64,000 nt of DNA, taken from Ptiloglossa arizonensis. Lineage: Eukaryota > Arthropoda > Insecta > Hymenoptera > Colletidae. The translations under genes were made by a program, and so were the position numbers. A model generated the notes under the pieces. It was not told the DNA's origin and made no database searches. It saw only the letters and a program-made list of their open reading frames with translations. Position 1 is the first letter of the stretch. The number at the start of each line of letters is the position of its first letter. Positions 12,780-25,993 of the stretch are shown here, piece after piece. The stretch covers positions 806,001-870,000 of the forward strand of contig NC_135056.1 of NCBI RefSeq assembly GCF_051014685.1, read 5' to 3'.

Positions 12780-13803
12780 ACCGGAGAAATAAATGGAGAA
12801 ACGAAGAAATAAACGGGGAAACGAAGAAAGAAACGGAGAAACGAAGGAAGAAATGGGGAAACGAAGAAAGAAACTGAGAAACGAAGAAAGAAACGGAGAA
12901 ACGAAGGAAGATACGGAGAAACGAGGAAAGAAACGGAGATACGAAGAAAGAAACGGGGAAACGAACAAAGAAACGGAGAAACGAAGAAAGAAACGGAGAA
13001 ACGGAGAAATAATTGGAGAAACGAAGAAATAAACAGAGAAACGGAGAAAGAAACGGAGAAACGAACAAAGAAACGGAGAAACGAAGAAAGAAACGGAGAA
13101 ACGGAGAAATAAATGGGGAAACGAAGAAATAAACCGAGAAACGAAGAAAGAAACGGAGAAACGGAGAAATAATTGGAGAAACGAAGAAATAAACAGAGAA
13201 ACGGAGAAAGAAACGGAGAAACGAACAAAGAAACGGAGAAACGAAGAAAGAAACGGAGAAACGAACAAAGAAACGGAGAAACGAAGAAAGAAGCGGAGAA
13301 ACGAAGAAAGAAACGGAGAAACGAAGAAAGAAACGGAGATACGAAGAAAGAAATGGGGAAACGAAGAAAGAAACTGAGAAACGAAGAAAGAAACGGAGAA
13401 ACGGAGAAATAAATGGAGAAACGAAGAAATAAACGGAGAAACGAAGAAAGAAACGGAGAAACGAAGGATGAAACGGAGAAACGAGGAAAGAAACGGAGAT
13501 ACGAAGAAAGAAACGGGGAAAAGAACAAAGAAACGGAGAAACGTAGAAAGAAACGGAGAAACCGAGAAATAAATGGAGAAACGGAGAAACGAAGAATGAA
13601 ACGGAGAAACGAAGAAAGAAACGGAGAAACGAAGAAGGAAACGGAGTAACGAAGAAAGAAACGAAGAAACGAAGAAAGAAACGGAGAAACGAAGAAAGAA
13701 ACGGAGAATCGGAGAAATAAATGGAGAAACGAAGAAATAAACCGAGAAACGGAGAAACGAACAAAGAAACGGAGAAACGAAGAAAGAAACGGAGAAACGG
13801 AGA
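12780..13803 (+). repeat. Block E copy 3 (1,024 bp)
   Basis: Near-identical to 9781-10796 at an offset of 2,999 bp. It has one additional GAAACGAA 8-mer near 13664 and isolated substitutions, for example AAATGGGG for AAATGGAG near 13112. The pair defines a 3.0-kb higher-order period across 9.8-14.2 kb. Confidence 0.9.
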
Positions 13804-14123
13804 ACCGGAGAAATAAATGGAGAAACGAAGAAATAAACGGGGAAACGAAGAAAGAAACGGAGAAACGAAGGAAGAAATGGGGAAACGAAGAAAGAAACTG
13901 AGAAACGAAGAAAGAAACGGAGAAACGAAGGAAGATACGGAGAAACGAGGAAAGAAACGGAGATACGAAGAAAGAAACGGGGAAACGAACAAAGAAACGG
14001 AGAAACGAAGAAAGAAACGGAGAAACGGAGAAATAATTGGAGAAACGAAGAAATAAACAGAGAAACGGAGAAAGAAACGGAGAAACGAACAAAGAAACGG
14101 AGAAACGAAGAAAGAAACGGAGA
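13804..14123 (+). repeat. Block E partial copy 4
   Basis: The start of block E is repeated again 1,024 bp after copy 3, mirroring how partial copy 2 follows copy 1. The paired arrangement (full copy plus partial copy) is therefore itself duplicated at about 3.0 kb. Confidence 0.87.
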
Positions 14124-16550
14124 AACGGAGAAATAAATGGAGAAACGAAGAAATAAACCGAGAAACGAAGAAAGAAACGGAGAAACGGAGAAATAATTGG
14201 AGAAACGAAGAAATAAACAGAGAAACGGAGAAAGAAACGGAGAAACGAAGAAAGAAACGGAGAAACGATGAAAGAAACGGAGAAACGAAGAAAGAAACGG
14301 AGAAACGAAGAAAGAAACGAAGAAACGGAGAAACGGAGAAATAAATGGAGAAACGAAGAAATAAACGGAGAAACGAAGAAATAAACGGAGAAACGAAGAA
14401 AGAAACGGAGAAACGAAAAAGAAACGGAGAAACGAAGAAAGAAACGGAGAAACGAAGAAAGAAACGGGGTAACGAAGAAAGAAACGTAGAAACGAAGAAA
14501 GAAACGGAGAATCGGAGAAATAAATGGAGCAACGAAGAAAGAAACGGAGAAACGGAGAAAGAAACGGAGAAACGAAGAAAGAAACGGAGAAACGAAGAAA
14601 GAAACGGAGAAACGAACAAAGAAACGGAGAAACGCACAAAGAAATGGAGAAACGAACAAAGAAACGGAGAAACGAACAAAGAAATGGAGAAACGAAGAAA
14701 GAAGCGGAGAAACGGAGAAATAAATGGAGAAACGAAGAAATAAACGAAGAAACGAAGAAAGAAACGGAGAATCGGAGAAATGAATGGAGAAACGAAGAAA
14801 TAAACCGAGAAACGGAGAAAGAAACGGAGAAACGAACAAAGAAACGGAGAACCGAAGAAAGAAACGGAGAAACGAAGAAAGAAACGGAGAAACGAAGAAA
14901 GAAACGGAGAATCGAAGAAAGAAACGGAGTAACGAAGAAAGAAACGAAGAAAGAAACGGAGAAACGAAGAAAGAAACGGAGTAACGAAGAAAGAAACGAA
15001 GAAACGAAGAAAGAAACGGAGAAATGAAGAAAGAAACGGAGAAACGAAGAAAGAAACGGAGAAACGAAGAAAGAAACGGAGAAACGAAGAAAGAAACGGA
15101 GTAACGAAGAAAGAAACGAAGAAACGAAGAAAGAAACGGAGAAACGAAGAAAGAAACGGAGAAACGAAGAAAGAAACGGAGAAACGAAGAAAGAAACGGA
15201 GAAACGAAGAAAGAAACGGGGTAACGAAGAAAGAAACGTAGAAACGAAGAAAGAAACGGAGAAACGAAGAAAGAAACGGAGAAACGGAGAAATAAATGGA
15301 GAAACGAAGAAATAAACGAAGAAACGAAGAAAGAAACGGAGAATCGGAGAATTGAATGGAGAAACTAAGAAATAAACCGAGAAACGGAGAAAGAAACGGA
15401 GAAACGAACAAAGAAACGGAGAACCGAAGAAAGAAACGGAGAAACGAAGAAAGAAACGGAGAAACGAAGAAAGAAATGGAGAAACGAAGAAAGAAACGGA
15501 GAAACGGAGAAATAAGTGGAGAAACGAAGAAAGAAAAGGAGAAACGGAGAAACGAAGAAAGAAACGGAGAATCGAAGAAAGAAACGGAGTAACGAAGAAA
15601 GAAACGAAGAAAGAAACGGAGAAACGAAGAAAGAAACGGAGTAACGAAGAAAGAAACGAAGAAACGAAGAAAGAAACGGAGAAACGAAGACAGAAACGGA
15701 GAAACGAAGAAAGAAACGGAGAAACGAAGAAAGAAACGGAGTAACGAAGAAAGAAACAAAGAAACGGAGAATCGGAGAAATAAATGGAGAAACGAAGAAA
15801 TAAACCGAGAAACGGAGAAAGAAACGGAGAAACGAACAAAGAAACGGAGAAACGAACAAAGAAACGGAGAAACGAAGAAAGAAACGAAGAAACGAAGAAA
15901 GAAACGGAGAAACGAAGAAAGAAACGGAGAAACGAAGAAAGAAACGGAGAAACGAAGAAAGAAACGGACAAAACCAAGAAAGAAACGGAGTAACGATGAA
16001 AGAAACGAAGAAACGGAGAATCGGAGAAATAAATGGAGAAACGAAGAAATAAACCGAGAAACGAACAAAGAAACGGAGAAACGAACAAAGAAACGGAGAA
16101 ACGAACAAAGAAACGGAGAAACGAACAAAGAAACGAAGAAACGAAGAAAGAAACGGAGAAATGAAGAAAGAAACGGAGTAACGAAGAAAGAAACGAAGAA
16201 ACGAAGAAAGAAACGAAGAATCGGTGAAATAAATGGAGAAACGAAGAAATAAACCGAGAAACGGAGAAAGAAACGGAGAAACGAAGAATGAAACGGAGAA
16301 ACGGAGAAAGAAACGGAGAAAAGATGAAAGAATCGGAGAAACGAAGAAAGAAACGGAGAAACGAAGAAAGAAACGGAGAATCGAAGAAAGAAACGGAGTA
16401 ACGAAGAAAGAAACGAAGAAAGAAACGGAGAAACGAAGAAAGAAACGGAGTAACGAAGAAAGAAACGAAGAAACGAAGAAAGAAACGGAGAAACGAAGAA
16501 AGAAACGGAGTAACGAAGAAAGAAACGAAGAAACGATCAAAGAAACGGAG
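14124..16550 (+). repeat. Lower-complexity stretch of near-consensus monomers
   Basis: The segment is dominated by consensus GAAGAAAGAAACGG monomers with interspersed GAGTAACG and GAATCGG elements. Three 19-bp monomers with A5 (GAAACGAAAAAG) occur in the wider region, one of them near 14416. A roughly 570-bp-spaced similarity (around 14784 and 15356) links two parts. I see no block matched at long distance as clearly as in the neighbouring regions. Confidence 0.6.
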
Positions 16551-17389
16551 AAAAGATGAAAGAAACGGAGAAACGAAGAAAGAAACGGAGAAACGAAGAA
16601 AGAAACGGAGAAACGAAGAAAGAAACGGAGAAACGAAGAAAGAAACGGAGAAACGAAGAAAGAAACGGAGTAACGAAGAAAGAAACGAAGAAACGGAGAA
16701 TCGGAGAAATAAATGGACAAACGAAGAAATAAACCGAGAAACGGAGAAAGAAACGGAGAAACGAACAAAGGAACGGAGAAACGAACAATGAACCGGAGAA
16801 ACGAACAAAGAAACGGAGAAACGAAGAAAGAAACGGTGAAACAGAGAAATAAATGGAGAAACGAAGAAATAAACGGAGAAACGAAGAAAGAAACGGAGAA
16901 ATGAAGAAAGAAACGGAGTAACGAAGAAAGAAACGAAGAAACGAAGAAAGAAACGAAGAATCGGTGAAATAAATGGAGAAACGGAGAAATAAACCGAGAA
17001 ACGGTGAAAGAAACGGAGAAACGAAGAATGAAACGGAGAAACGAACAAAGAAACGGAGAAAAGATGAAAGAAACGGAGAAACGAAGAAAGAAACGGAGAA
17101 ACGAAGAAAGAAACGGAGAAACGAAGAAAGAAACGGAGAAACGAAGAAAGAAACGGAGTAACGAAGAAAGAAACGAAGAAACGGAGAATCGGAGAAATAA
17201 ATGGACAAACGAAGAAATAAACCGAGAAACGGAGAAAGAAACGGAGAAACGAACAAAGGAACGGAGAAACGAACAATGAACCGGAGAAACGAACAAAGAA
17301 ACGGAGAAACGAAGAAAGAAACGGTGAAACAGAGAAATAAATGGAGAAACGAAGAAATAAACGGAGAAACGAAGAAAGAAACGGAGAAA
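16551..17389 (+). repeat. Tandem duplication with about 490-bp period
   Basis: Positions 16551-16901 match 17059-17389 at offsets of 508 and then 488 bp, so one monomer differs between copies. Markers are GAAAAGATGAAAG, GAGTAACG, AAATGGACAAACG (16713 and 17201), GGAACGGAG, GAACAATGAACCGG and GGTGAAACAGAG. Confidence 0.86.
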
Positions 17390-17449
17390 CGAAGAAAGAA
17401 ACGGAGAAACGATCAAAGAAACGAACAAAGAAACGAAGAATCGGAGAAA

Positions 17450-18875
17450 TAAATGGAGAAATGAAGAAATAAACCGAGAAACGGAGAAAGAAACGGAGAA
17501 ACGAACAAAGAAACGGAGAACCGAAGAAAGAAACGGAGAAACGAACAAAGGAACAGAGAAACGAACAAAGAAACGGAGAAACCGAGGAAGAAACGGAGAA
17601 ACGAACAAAGAAACGGAGAAACGAACAAAGAAACGGAGAAACGAAGAAAGAAACGGAGAAAAGGAGAAATAAATGGAGAAACGAAGAAATAACCGGAGAA
17701 ACGAAGAAAGAAACGGAGAAACGAAAAAGAAACGGAGTAACGAAGAAAGAAACGAAGAAACGAAGAAAGAAACGGAGAAACGGAGAAATAAATGGAGAAA
17801 CGAAGAAAGAAACGGAGAAACGGAGAAACGAAGAAAGAAACGGAGAATCGAAGAAAGAAACGGAGTAAGGAAGAAAGAAACGAAGAAACAAACGGAGAAA
17901 CGAAGAAAGAAACGGAGTAACGAAGAAAGAAACGGAGAAACGGAGAAATAACTGGAGAAACGAAGAAAGGAACGGAGAAACGAAAAAAGAGACGGAGAAA
18001 CGATGAAAGAAACGGAGAAACGAAGAAAGAAACGAAGAAACGAAGAAAGAAACGGAGAAACGAAGAAAGAAACGGAGAAACGAAGAATGAAACGGAGAAA
18101 CGAAGAAAGAAACGGAGAATCGGAGAAATAAATGGAGAAACGATGATATAAACCGAGAAACGGAGAAAGAAACGGAGAAACGAACAAAGAAACGGAGAAA
18201 CGAACAATGAAACGGAGAAACGAACAAAGAAACGGAGAAACGAACAAAGAAACGAAGAAACGAAGAAAGAAACGGAGAATCGAAGAAAGAAACGGGGTAA
18301 CGAAGAAAGAAACGTAGAAACGAAGAAAGAAACGGAGAATCGGAGAAATAATTGGAGAAACGAAGAAAGAAACGGAGAAACGGAGAAAGAAGCGGAGAAA
18401 TAAATGGAGAAACGAAGAAATAAACGAAGAAACGAAGAAAGAAACGGAGTAACGAAGAAAGAAACGGAGAAACGAAGAAAGAAACGGAGAAACGGAGAAA
18501 TAAATGGAGAAACGAAGAAATAAACGGAGAAACGAAGAAAGAAACGGAGAAACGGAGAAACGGAGAAAGAAACGGAGAAACGAAGAAAGAAACGGAGAAA
18601 CGGAGAAATAAATGGAGAAACGAAGAAATAAACGGAGAAACGAAGAAAGAAACGGAGAAACGAAAAAGAAACGGAGAAACGAAGAAAGAAACGGGGTAAC
18701 GAAGAAAGAAACGGAGAAACGAAGGAAGAAACGGAGAAACGGAGAAATAAATGGAGAAACGAAGAAATAAACGGAGAAACGAAGAAAGAAACGGAGAAAC
18801 GAAGAAAGAAACGGAGAAACGAACAAAGAAACGGAGTAACGAAGAAAGAAACGAAGAAACGAAGAAAGAAACGGA
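17450..18875 (+). repeat. Block G copy 1, left part
   Basis: Matches 28198-29662. The offset is 10,748 bp at AAAAGGAGAAATAAATGG (17657), rising to 10,788 bp by the GATGATATAAACC marker (18142) through two extra monomers in the other copy. Other shared markers are AATAACCGG, GAGTAACG, AATAACTGG and GAAAAAAGAGACGG. Confidence 0.87.
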
Positions 18876-18949
18876 GAAACGAAGAAAGAAACGGAGAAAC
18901 GAAGAAAGAAGCGGAGAAACGAAGAAAGAAACGGAGAAACGAAGAAAGA

Positions 18950-19273
18950 AACGGAGGATCGGAGAAATAAATGGAGAAACGAAGAAATAAACCGAGAAAT
19001 AAATGGAGAAACGAAGATATAAACGGAGAAAGGAAGAAAGATACGAAGAAACGAAGAAAGAAACGCAGAAACGAAGAAAGAAACGAAGGAAGAAGCGAAG
19101 AAACTAAGAGAGAAACGGAGAAACGAAGAAAGAAACGGAGAAACAAAGAAAGAAACGGAGAAACGAAGAAAGAAACGGAGAAACGAAGAAAGAAACGGAG
19201 AAACGAAGGAAGAAACGGAGAAACGAAGAAAGAAACGGAGAAACGGAGAAATAAATGGAGAAACGAAGAAATA
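18950..19273 (+). repeat. Block H copy 1
   Basis: Characterised by CCGAGAAATAAATGG, GATATAAACGGAGAAAGG, AAAGATACGAAG, GAAACGCAG, GAAGGAAGAAGCG and AAACTAAGAGAG in order. The same chain is at 20106-20428 (offset 1,156 bp) and 29938-30250. Confidence 0.88.
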
Positions 19274-19805
19274 AACGGAGAAACGGAGAAACGAAGAAAG
19301 AAACGGAGAAACGAAGAAAGAATCGGAGTAATGAAGAAAGAAACGAAGCAACGAAGAAAGAAACGGAGAATCGGAGAAATAAATGGAGAAACGAAGAAAT
19401 AAACCGAGAAACGGAGAAACAAACGGAGAAACGAACAAAGAAACGGAGAAACGAAGAAAGAAACGGAGAAACGAAGAAAGAAACGTAGAAACGGAGAGAG
19501 AAACGGAGGAACGAACAATGAAACGAAGAAACGAACAAAGAAACGGAGAAACGAACAAAGAGACGGAGAAACGGAGAAATAAACCGAGAAACGGAGAAAG
19601 AAACGGAGAAACGAACAAGGAAACGGAGAAACGAACAAAGAACCGGAGAAACGAACAAAGAAACGGAGAAACGAAGAAAGAAGCGGTGAAACGGAGATAT
19701 AAATGGAGAAACGAAGAAATAAACGGAGAAACGAAGAAAGAATCGGAGAAACGAAGAAAGAAACGGAGAAACGAACAAAGAAACGAACAAAGAAACGAAG
19801 AAAGA
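19250..19805 (+). repeat. Block I copy 1
   Basis: Matches 27496-28051 at an offset of 8,246 bp. Markers are GTAATGAAGAAAG, GAAGCAACG, GGAGAGAGAAACGGAGG, GAACAATGAAACG, GAACAAGG and GGTGAAACGG. A shorter part recurs around 30841-31010. Confidence 0.87.
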
Positions 19806-19830
19806 AACGAAGAAACGAAGAAAGAAACGG

Positions 19831-20955
19831 AGAAACGAAGAAAGAAACGGGGTAACGAAGAAAGAAACGTAGAAACGAAGAAAGAAACGGAGAATCGGAG
19901 AAATAAATGGAGAAACGAAGAAAGAAACGGAGACACGGAGAAAGAAACGGAGAAACGAAGAAAGAAACGGAGAAACGAAGAAAGAAACGGAGAAACGAAC
20001 AAAGAAACGGAGAAACGAACAAAGAAATGGAGAAACGAAGAAAGAAACGGAGAAACGGAGAAATAAATGGAGAAACGAAGAAATAAACGAAGAAACGAAG
20101 AAAGAAACGGAGAATCGGAGAAATGAATGGAGAAACGAAGAAATAAACCGAGAAATAAATGGAGAAACGAAGATATAAACGGAGAAAGGAAGAAAGATAC
20201 GAAGAAACGAAGAAAGAAACGCAGAAACGAAGAAAGAAACGAAGGAAGAAGCGAAGAAACTAAGAGAGAAACGGAGAAACGAAGAAAGAAACGGAGAAAC
20301 AAAGAAAGAAACGGAGAAACGAAGAAAGAAACGGAGAAACGAAGAAAGAAACGGAGAAACGAAGGAAGAAACGGAGAAACGAAGAAAGAAACGGAGAAAC
20401 GGAGAAATAAATGGAGAAACGAAGAAATATACGGAGAAACGAAGAAACAAACTGAGAAACGAAGAAAGAAACGGAGAAACGAAGAAAGAAACGAAGGAAG
20501 AAACGAAGAAACGAAGAAAGAAACGGAGAAACGAACAAAGAAACGGAGAACCGAAGAAAGAAACGGAGAAACGAACAAAGGAACGGAGAAACGAACAAAG
20601 AAACGGAGAAACGAAGAAAGAAACGGAGAAACGAACAAAGTAACGGAGAAACGAACAAAGAAACGGAGAAACGGAGAAAAGGAGAAATAAATGGAGAAAC
20701 GAAGAAATAACCGGAGAAACGAAGAAAGAAACGGAGACACGAAAAAGAAACGGAGTAACCTAGAAAGAAACGAAGAAACGAAGAAAGAAACGGAGAAACG
20801 AACAACGAAACGGAGAAACGAAGGAAGAAACGGAGAATCGGAGAATTAAATGGAGAAACGAAGAAACAAACCGAGAAACGGAGAAAGAAACGGAGAAACG
20901 AACAAAGAAACGGAAAAACGAAGAAAGAAACGGAGAAACGAACAAAGAATCGGAG
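19831..20955 (+). repeat. Block G copy 1, right part
   Basis: Matches 29663-30790 at an offset of 9,832 bp, later 9,831 after a 1-bp deletion in the other copy. It contains GGGGTAACG, GTAGAAACG, GAGACACGG, block H copy 2, AAATATACGG, AAACAAACTGAG and GGAGAATTAAATGG (20838). Confidence 0.88.
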
Positions 20956-22159
20956 AAACGAAGATAGAAACGGAGAAACGAAAAAAGAAACGGAGAAACG
21001 AAGAAAGAAACGGAGAAACGAAGAAAGAAACGGAGAAACGAAGAAAGAAACGGAGAAACGAAGAAAGAAACGGAGAAACGAAGAAAGAAACGGAGAAACC
21101 AAGAAAGAAACGGAGAAACGGAGAAATAAATGGAGAAACGAAGAAATAAACGGAGAAACGAAGAAATAAACCGAGAAACGGAGAAAGAATCAGAGAAACG
21201 AACAAAGAAACGGATAAACGAAGAAAGAAACGGGAAACGAAGAAAGAAACGGAGAAACGTAGAAAGAAACGGAGAAACGAACAAAGAAACGGAGAAACGG
21301 AGAAATAAATGGAGAAACGAAGAAATAAACCGAGAAACGAAGAAAGAAACATAGAAACAAAGAAAGAAACGGAGAAAGGAACAAAGAAACGGAGAAACGA
21401 AGAAAGAAACGGAGAAACGAAGATAGAAACGGAGAAACGAAAAAAGAAACGGAGAAACGAAGAAAGAAACGGAGAAACGAAGAAAGAAACGGAGAAACGA
21501 AGAATGAAACGGAGAAACCAAGAAAGAAACGGAGAAACGGAGAAATAAATGGAGAAACGAAGAAATAAACGGAGAAACGGACAAAGAAACGGAGAAACGT
21601 AGAAAGAAACGGAGAAACGAAGAAAGAAACGGAGAAACGGAGAAATAAATGGAGAAACGAACAAAGAAACGGAGAAACGAAGAAAGAAACGGAGAAACAA
21701 AGAAAGAAACGGAGAAACGTACAAAGAAACGGAGAAACGAAGAAAGAAACGGAGTAACGAAGAAAGAATCGAAGAAACGAAGAATCGGAGAAATAAATGG
21801 AGAAACGAAGAAATAAACCGAGAAACGGAGATAGAAACGGCGAAACGAAGAAAGAAACGGAGAAACGTACACAGAAACGGAGAAACGAAGAAAGAAACGG
21901 AGAAACGAAGAAAGAAACGGAGAAACGAAGAAAGAAACGGTGAAACGAAGAAAGAAACGGAGAAACGAAGAAAGAAACGGAGAAACGAACAAAGAAACGG
22001 AGAAACGAAGAAAGAAACGGAGAAACGAAGAAAGAAACGAAGAAACGAAGAAAGAAACGGAGAAACGAAGAAAGAAACGGAGAATCGGGGAAATAAATGG
22101 AGAAACGAAGAAAGAAACGGAGAAACGAAGAAAGAAACGGAGAAACGAAGAAAGAAACG

Positions 22160-23232
22160 GAGAAACGAACAAAGAAACGGAGAAACGAAGAAAGAAACGG
22201 AGAAACGGAGAAATAAATGGAGAAACGAAGAAATAAACGGAGAAACGAAGAAAGAAACGGAGAAACGAAGAAAGAAACGGAGAATCGGAGAAATAAATGG
22301 AGAAACGAAGAAATAAGCCGAGAAACGGAGAAAGAAACAGAGAAACGAACAAAGAAACGGATAAACGAAGAAAGAAACGGAGAAACGAAGAAAGAACGGA
22401 GTAACGAAGAAAGAAACGGAGAAACGGAGAAATAAATGGGGAAACGAAGAAATAAACGGAGAAACGAACAAAGAAACGGAGAAACGAAGAAAGAAACGGG
22501 GAACGAAGAATGAAACGGAGAAACGTAGAAAGAAACGGAGAAACGAACAAAGAAACGGAGAAACGGAGAAATAAATGGAGAAACGAAGAAATAAACGGAG
22601 AAACGAAGAAAGAAACGGAGAAACAAAGATAGAAACGGAGAAACGAACAAAGAAACGGAGAAACGAACAAAGAAACGGAGAAACGAAGAAAGAAACGGAG
22701 AAACGAAAAAAGAAACGGAGAAACGAAGAAAGAAACGGAGAAGCGAAGAAAGAAACGGAGTAACGGAGAAAGAATCGAAGAAACGAAGAATCGGAGAAAT
22801 AAATGGAGAAACGAAGAAATAAACCGAGAAACGGAGAAAGAAACGGCGAAACGAAGAACGAAACGGAGAAACGAAGAAAGAAACGGAGAAACGAAGAAAG
22901 AAACGGAGAAACGAAGAAAGAAACGGAGAAACGAAGAAAGAAACGTAGAAACGAAGAAAGAAACGAAGAAACGAAGAAAGAAACGGAGAATCGGAGAAAT
23001 AAATGGAGAAACGAAGAAATAAACCGAGAAACGGAGAAAGGAACGGAGAAACGAACAAAGAAACGGAGAAACGAAGAAAGAAACTGAGAAACGAAGAAAG
23101 AAACGGAGAAACGAAGAAAGAAACGTAGAAACGAAGAAAGAAACAGAGTAACGAAGAAAGAAACGAAGAAACGAAGAAAGAAACGGAGAATCGGAGAAAT
23201 AAATGGAGAAACGAAGAAATAAACCGAGAAAC
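22160..23232 (+). repeat. Block K copy 1 (inside block J)
   Basis: A roughly 1.07-kb stretch found three times: here, in block J copy 2 at 32159-33231 (offset 9,999) and at 38144-39216 (offset 15,984). Shared features are AATAAGCCG/AATAAACCG, GGATAAACG, the 19-bp GAAAGAACGG monomer, AAATGGGG, the 19-bp GGGGAACG monomer and GGTAACGGAG-like changes. Confidence 0.87.
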
Positions 23233-25129
23233 GGAGAAGCGAACAAAGAAACGGAGAAACGAACAAAGAAACGGAGAAACGAAGAAAGAAACGGAGAAAC
23301 GGAGAAATAAATGGAAAAACGAAGAAATAAACGGAGAAACGAAGAAAGAAACGGAGAAGCGAAGAAAGAAACGGAGAATCGGAGAAATAAATGGAGAAAC
23401 GAAGAAATAAACCGAGAAACGGAGAAAGAAACAGAGAAACGAACAAACAAACGGATAAACGAAGAAAGAAACGGGAAACGAAGAAAGAAACGAAGAAACG
23501 AAGAAAGAAACGGAGAATCGGAGAAATAAATGGAGAAACGAAGAAATAAACCGAGAAACGGAGAAGCGAACAAAGAAACGGAGAAACGAACAAAGAAACG
23601 GAGAAACGAACAAAGAAACGGAGAAACGGAGAAATAAATGGAGAAACGAAGAAATAAACGGAGAAACGAAGAAAGAAACGGAGAAACAAAGAAAGAAACG
23701 GAGAAAGGAACAAAGAAACGGAGAAACGAAGAAAGAAACGGAGAAACGAAGATAGAAACGGAGAAACGAAAAAAGAAACGGAGAAACGAAGAAAGAAACG
23801 GAGAAACGAAGAAAGAAACGGAGAGACGAAGAAAGAAACGGAGAAACCAAGAAAGAAACGGAGAAACGGAGAAATAAATGGAGAAACGAAGAAATAAACG
23901 GAGAAACGGACAAAGAAACGGAGAAACGTAGAAAGAAACGGAGAAACGAAGAAAGAAACGGAGAAACGAACAAAGAAATGGAGAAACGAACAAAGAAACG
24001 GAGAAACGAAGAAAGAAACGGAGAAACAAAGAAAGAAACGGAGAAACGAAGAAAGAAACGGAGAAACGAAGAAAGAAACGGAGTAACGAAGAAAGAATCG
24101 AAGAAACGAAGAATCGGAGAAATAAATGGAGAAGCGAAGAAATAAACCGAGAAACGGAGAAAGAAACGGCGAAACGAAGAAAGAAACGGAGAAACGTACA
24201 AAGAAACGGAGAAACGAAGAAAGAAACGGAGAAACGAAGAAAGAAACGGAGAAACGAAGAAAGAAACGGTGAAACGAAGAAAGAAACGGAGAAACGAAGA
24301 AAGAAACGGAGAAACGAACAAAGAAACGGAGAAACGAAGAAAGAAACGGAGAAACGAAGAAAGAAACGAAGAAACGAAGAAAGAAACGGAGAAACGAAGA
24401 AAGAAACGGAGAATCGGGGAAATAAATGGAGAAACGAAGAAAGAAACGGAGAAACGAAGAAAGAAACTGAGAAACGAAGAAAGAAACGGAGAATCGGAGA
24501 AATAAATGGAGAAACGAAGAAATAAACGGAGAAACGAAGAAAAAAACGGAGAAACGAAGAAAGAAACGGAGAAACGAAGAAAGAAACGGAGTAACGAACA
24601 AAGAAACGGAGAAACGGAGAAATAGATGGAGAAACGAAGAAACAAACAGAGAAACGAACAAAGAAACGGACAAACGAAGAAGGAAACGGAGAAACGGAGA
24701 GAGAAACGGAGAAACGAAGAAAGAATCGGAGAAACGAAGAAAGAATCGGAGAAACGAAGAAAGAAACGGAGATACAAAGAAAGAAATGGAGAAACGAACA
24801 AAGAAACGGGGAAACGAAGAAAGAAACGAAGAAACGGCGAAATAAGTGGAGAAAGGAAGAAATAAACGGAGAAACGAAGAAAGAAACGGAGAAATGAAGA
24901 AAGAAACGGAGAAACGAAGAAAGAAACGGAGAATCGAACAAAGAATCGAAGAAACGAAGAATCGGAGAAATAAATGGAGAAACGAAGAAATAAACCGAGA
25001 AACGTAGAAAGAAACGGCGAAACGAAGAAAGAAACGGAGAAACGTACAAAGAAACGGAGAAACTAAGAAAGAAACGGAGAAACGATGAAAGAAACGGAGA
25101 AACGAAGAAAGAAACGGAGTAACGAAGAA

Positions 25130-25993
25130 AGAATCGAAGAAACGAAGAATCGGAGAAATAAATGGAGAAACGAAGAAATAAACCGAGAAACGGAGAAAGA
25201 AACGGCGAAACGAAGAAAGAAACGGAGAAACGTACAAAGAAACGGAGAAACGAAGAAAGAAACGGAGAAACGAAGAAAGAAACGGAGAAACGAAGAAACA
25301 AACGGAGAAACGAAGAAAGAAACGGAGAAACGAAGAAAGAAACGGAGAAACGAACAAAGAAACGGAGAAACGAAGAAAGAAACGGAGAAACGATGAAAGA
25401 AACGAAGAAATGAAGAAAGAAACGGAGAAACGAAGAAAGAAACGGAGAATCGGAGAAATAAATGGAGAAACGAAGAAAGAAACGGAGAAACGAAGAAAGA
25501 AACGGAGAAACGAAGAAAGAAACGTAGTAACGAACAAAGAAACGGAGAAACGGAGAAATAAATGGAGAAACGAAGAAACAAACAGAGAAACGAACAAAGA
25601 AACGGACAAACGAAGAAGGAAACGGAGAAACGGACAGAGAAACGGAGAAACGAAGAAAGAATAGGAGAAACGAAGAAAGAAACGGAGATACAAAGAAAGA
25701 AACGGAGAAACGAAGAAAGAAACGGGGAAACGAAGAAAGAAACGGAGAAACGGAGAAATAAGTGGAGAAAGGAAGAAATAAACGGAGAAACGAAGAAAGA
25801 AACGGAGAAAGGAAGAAAGAAACGGAGAAACGAAGAAAGAAACGGAGTAACGAACAAAGAAATGGAGAAACGGAGAAATAAATGGAGAAACGAAGAAACA
25901 AACAGAGAAACGAACAAAGAAACGGACAAACGACGAAAGAAACGGAGAAACGGAGAAACGAACAAAGAAACGGAGAAACGAAGAAAGAAACGG
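25130..25993 (+). repeat. Block L copy 1 (five-copy family)
   Basis: Contains GAATCGAAGAAACG, GGCGAAACG, GTACAAAG, GATGAAAG with AAATGAAG, GTAGTAACG, GAACAAACAG, GGACAGAG, GAATAGG, GATACAAAG, AATAAGTGG and GACGAAAG in fixed order. The same order is at about 35041, 36265, 40390 and 42725. Confidence 0.88.

Larger units (their letters stand above)
18876..19830 (+). repeat. Segment absent from the second copy of block G
   Basis: The duplicate at 28.2-30.8 kb jumps from the equivalent of 18875 to the equivalent of 19831, so 956 bp present here are missing there (offset falls from 10,788 to 9,832). The segment contains CCGAGAAATAAATGG, AAAGATACGAAG and GAACAATGAAACG markers. Its right half matches 27.5-28.05 kb. 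Confidence 0.84.

Noticed and set aside
194..14839. Minus-strand open frame of 4,881 codons, with similar frames of 1,200-9,671 codons throughout
   Set aside because: All three minus frames are open in the same intervals and encode the same Phe/Ser/Leu-rich 20-residue period. The openness follows from near-absence of T on the + strand. There are no domains, promoter or codon signal.
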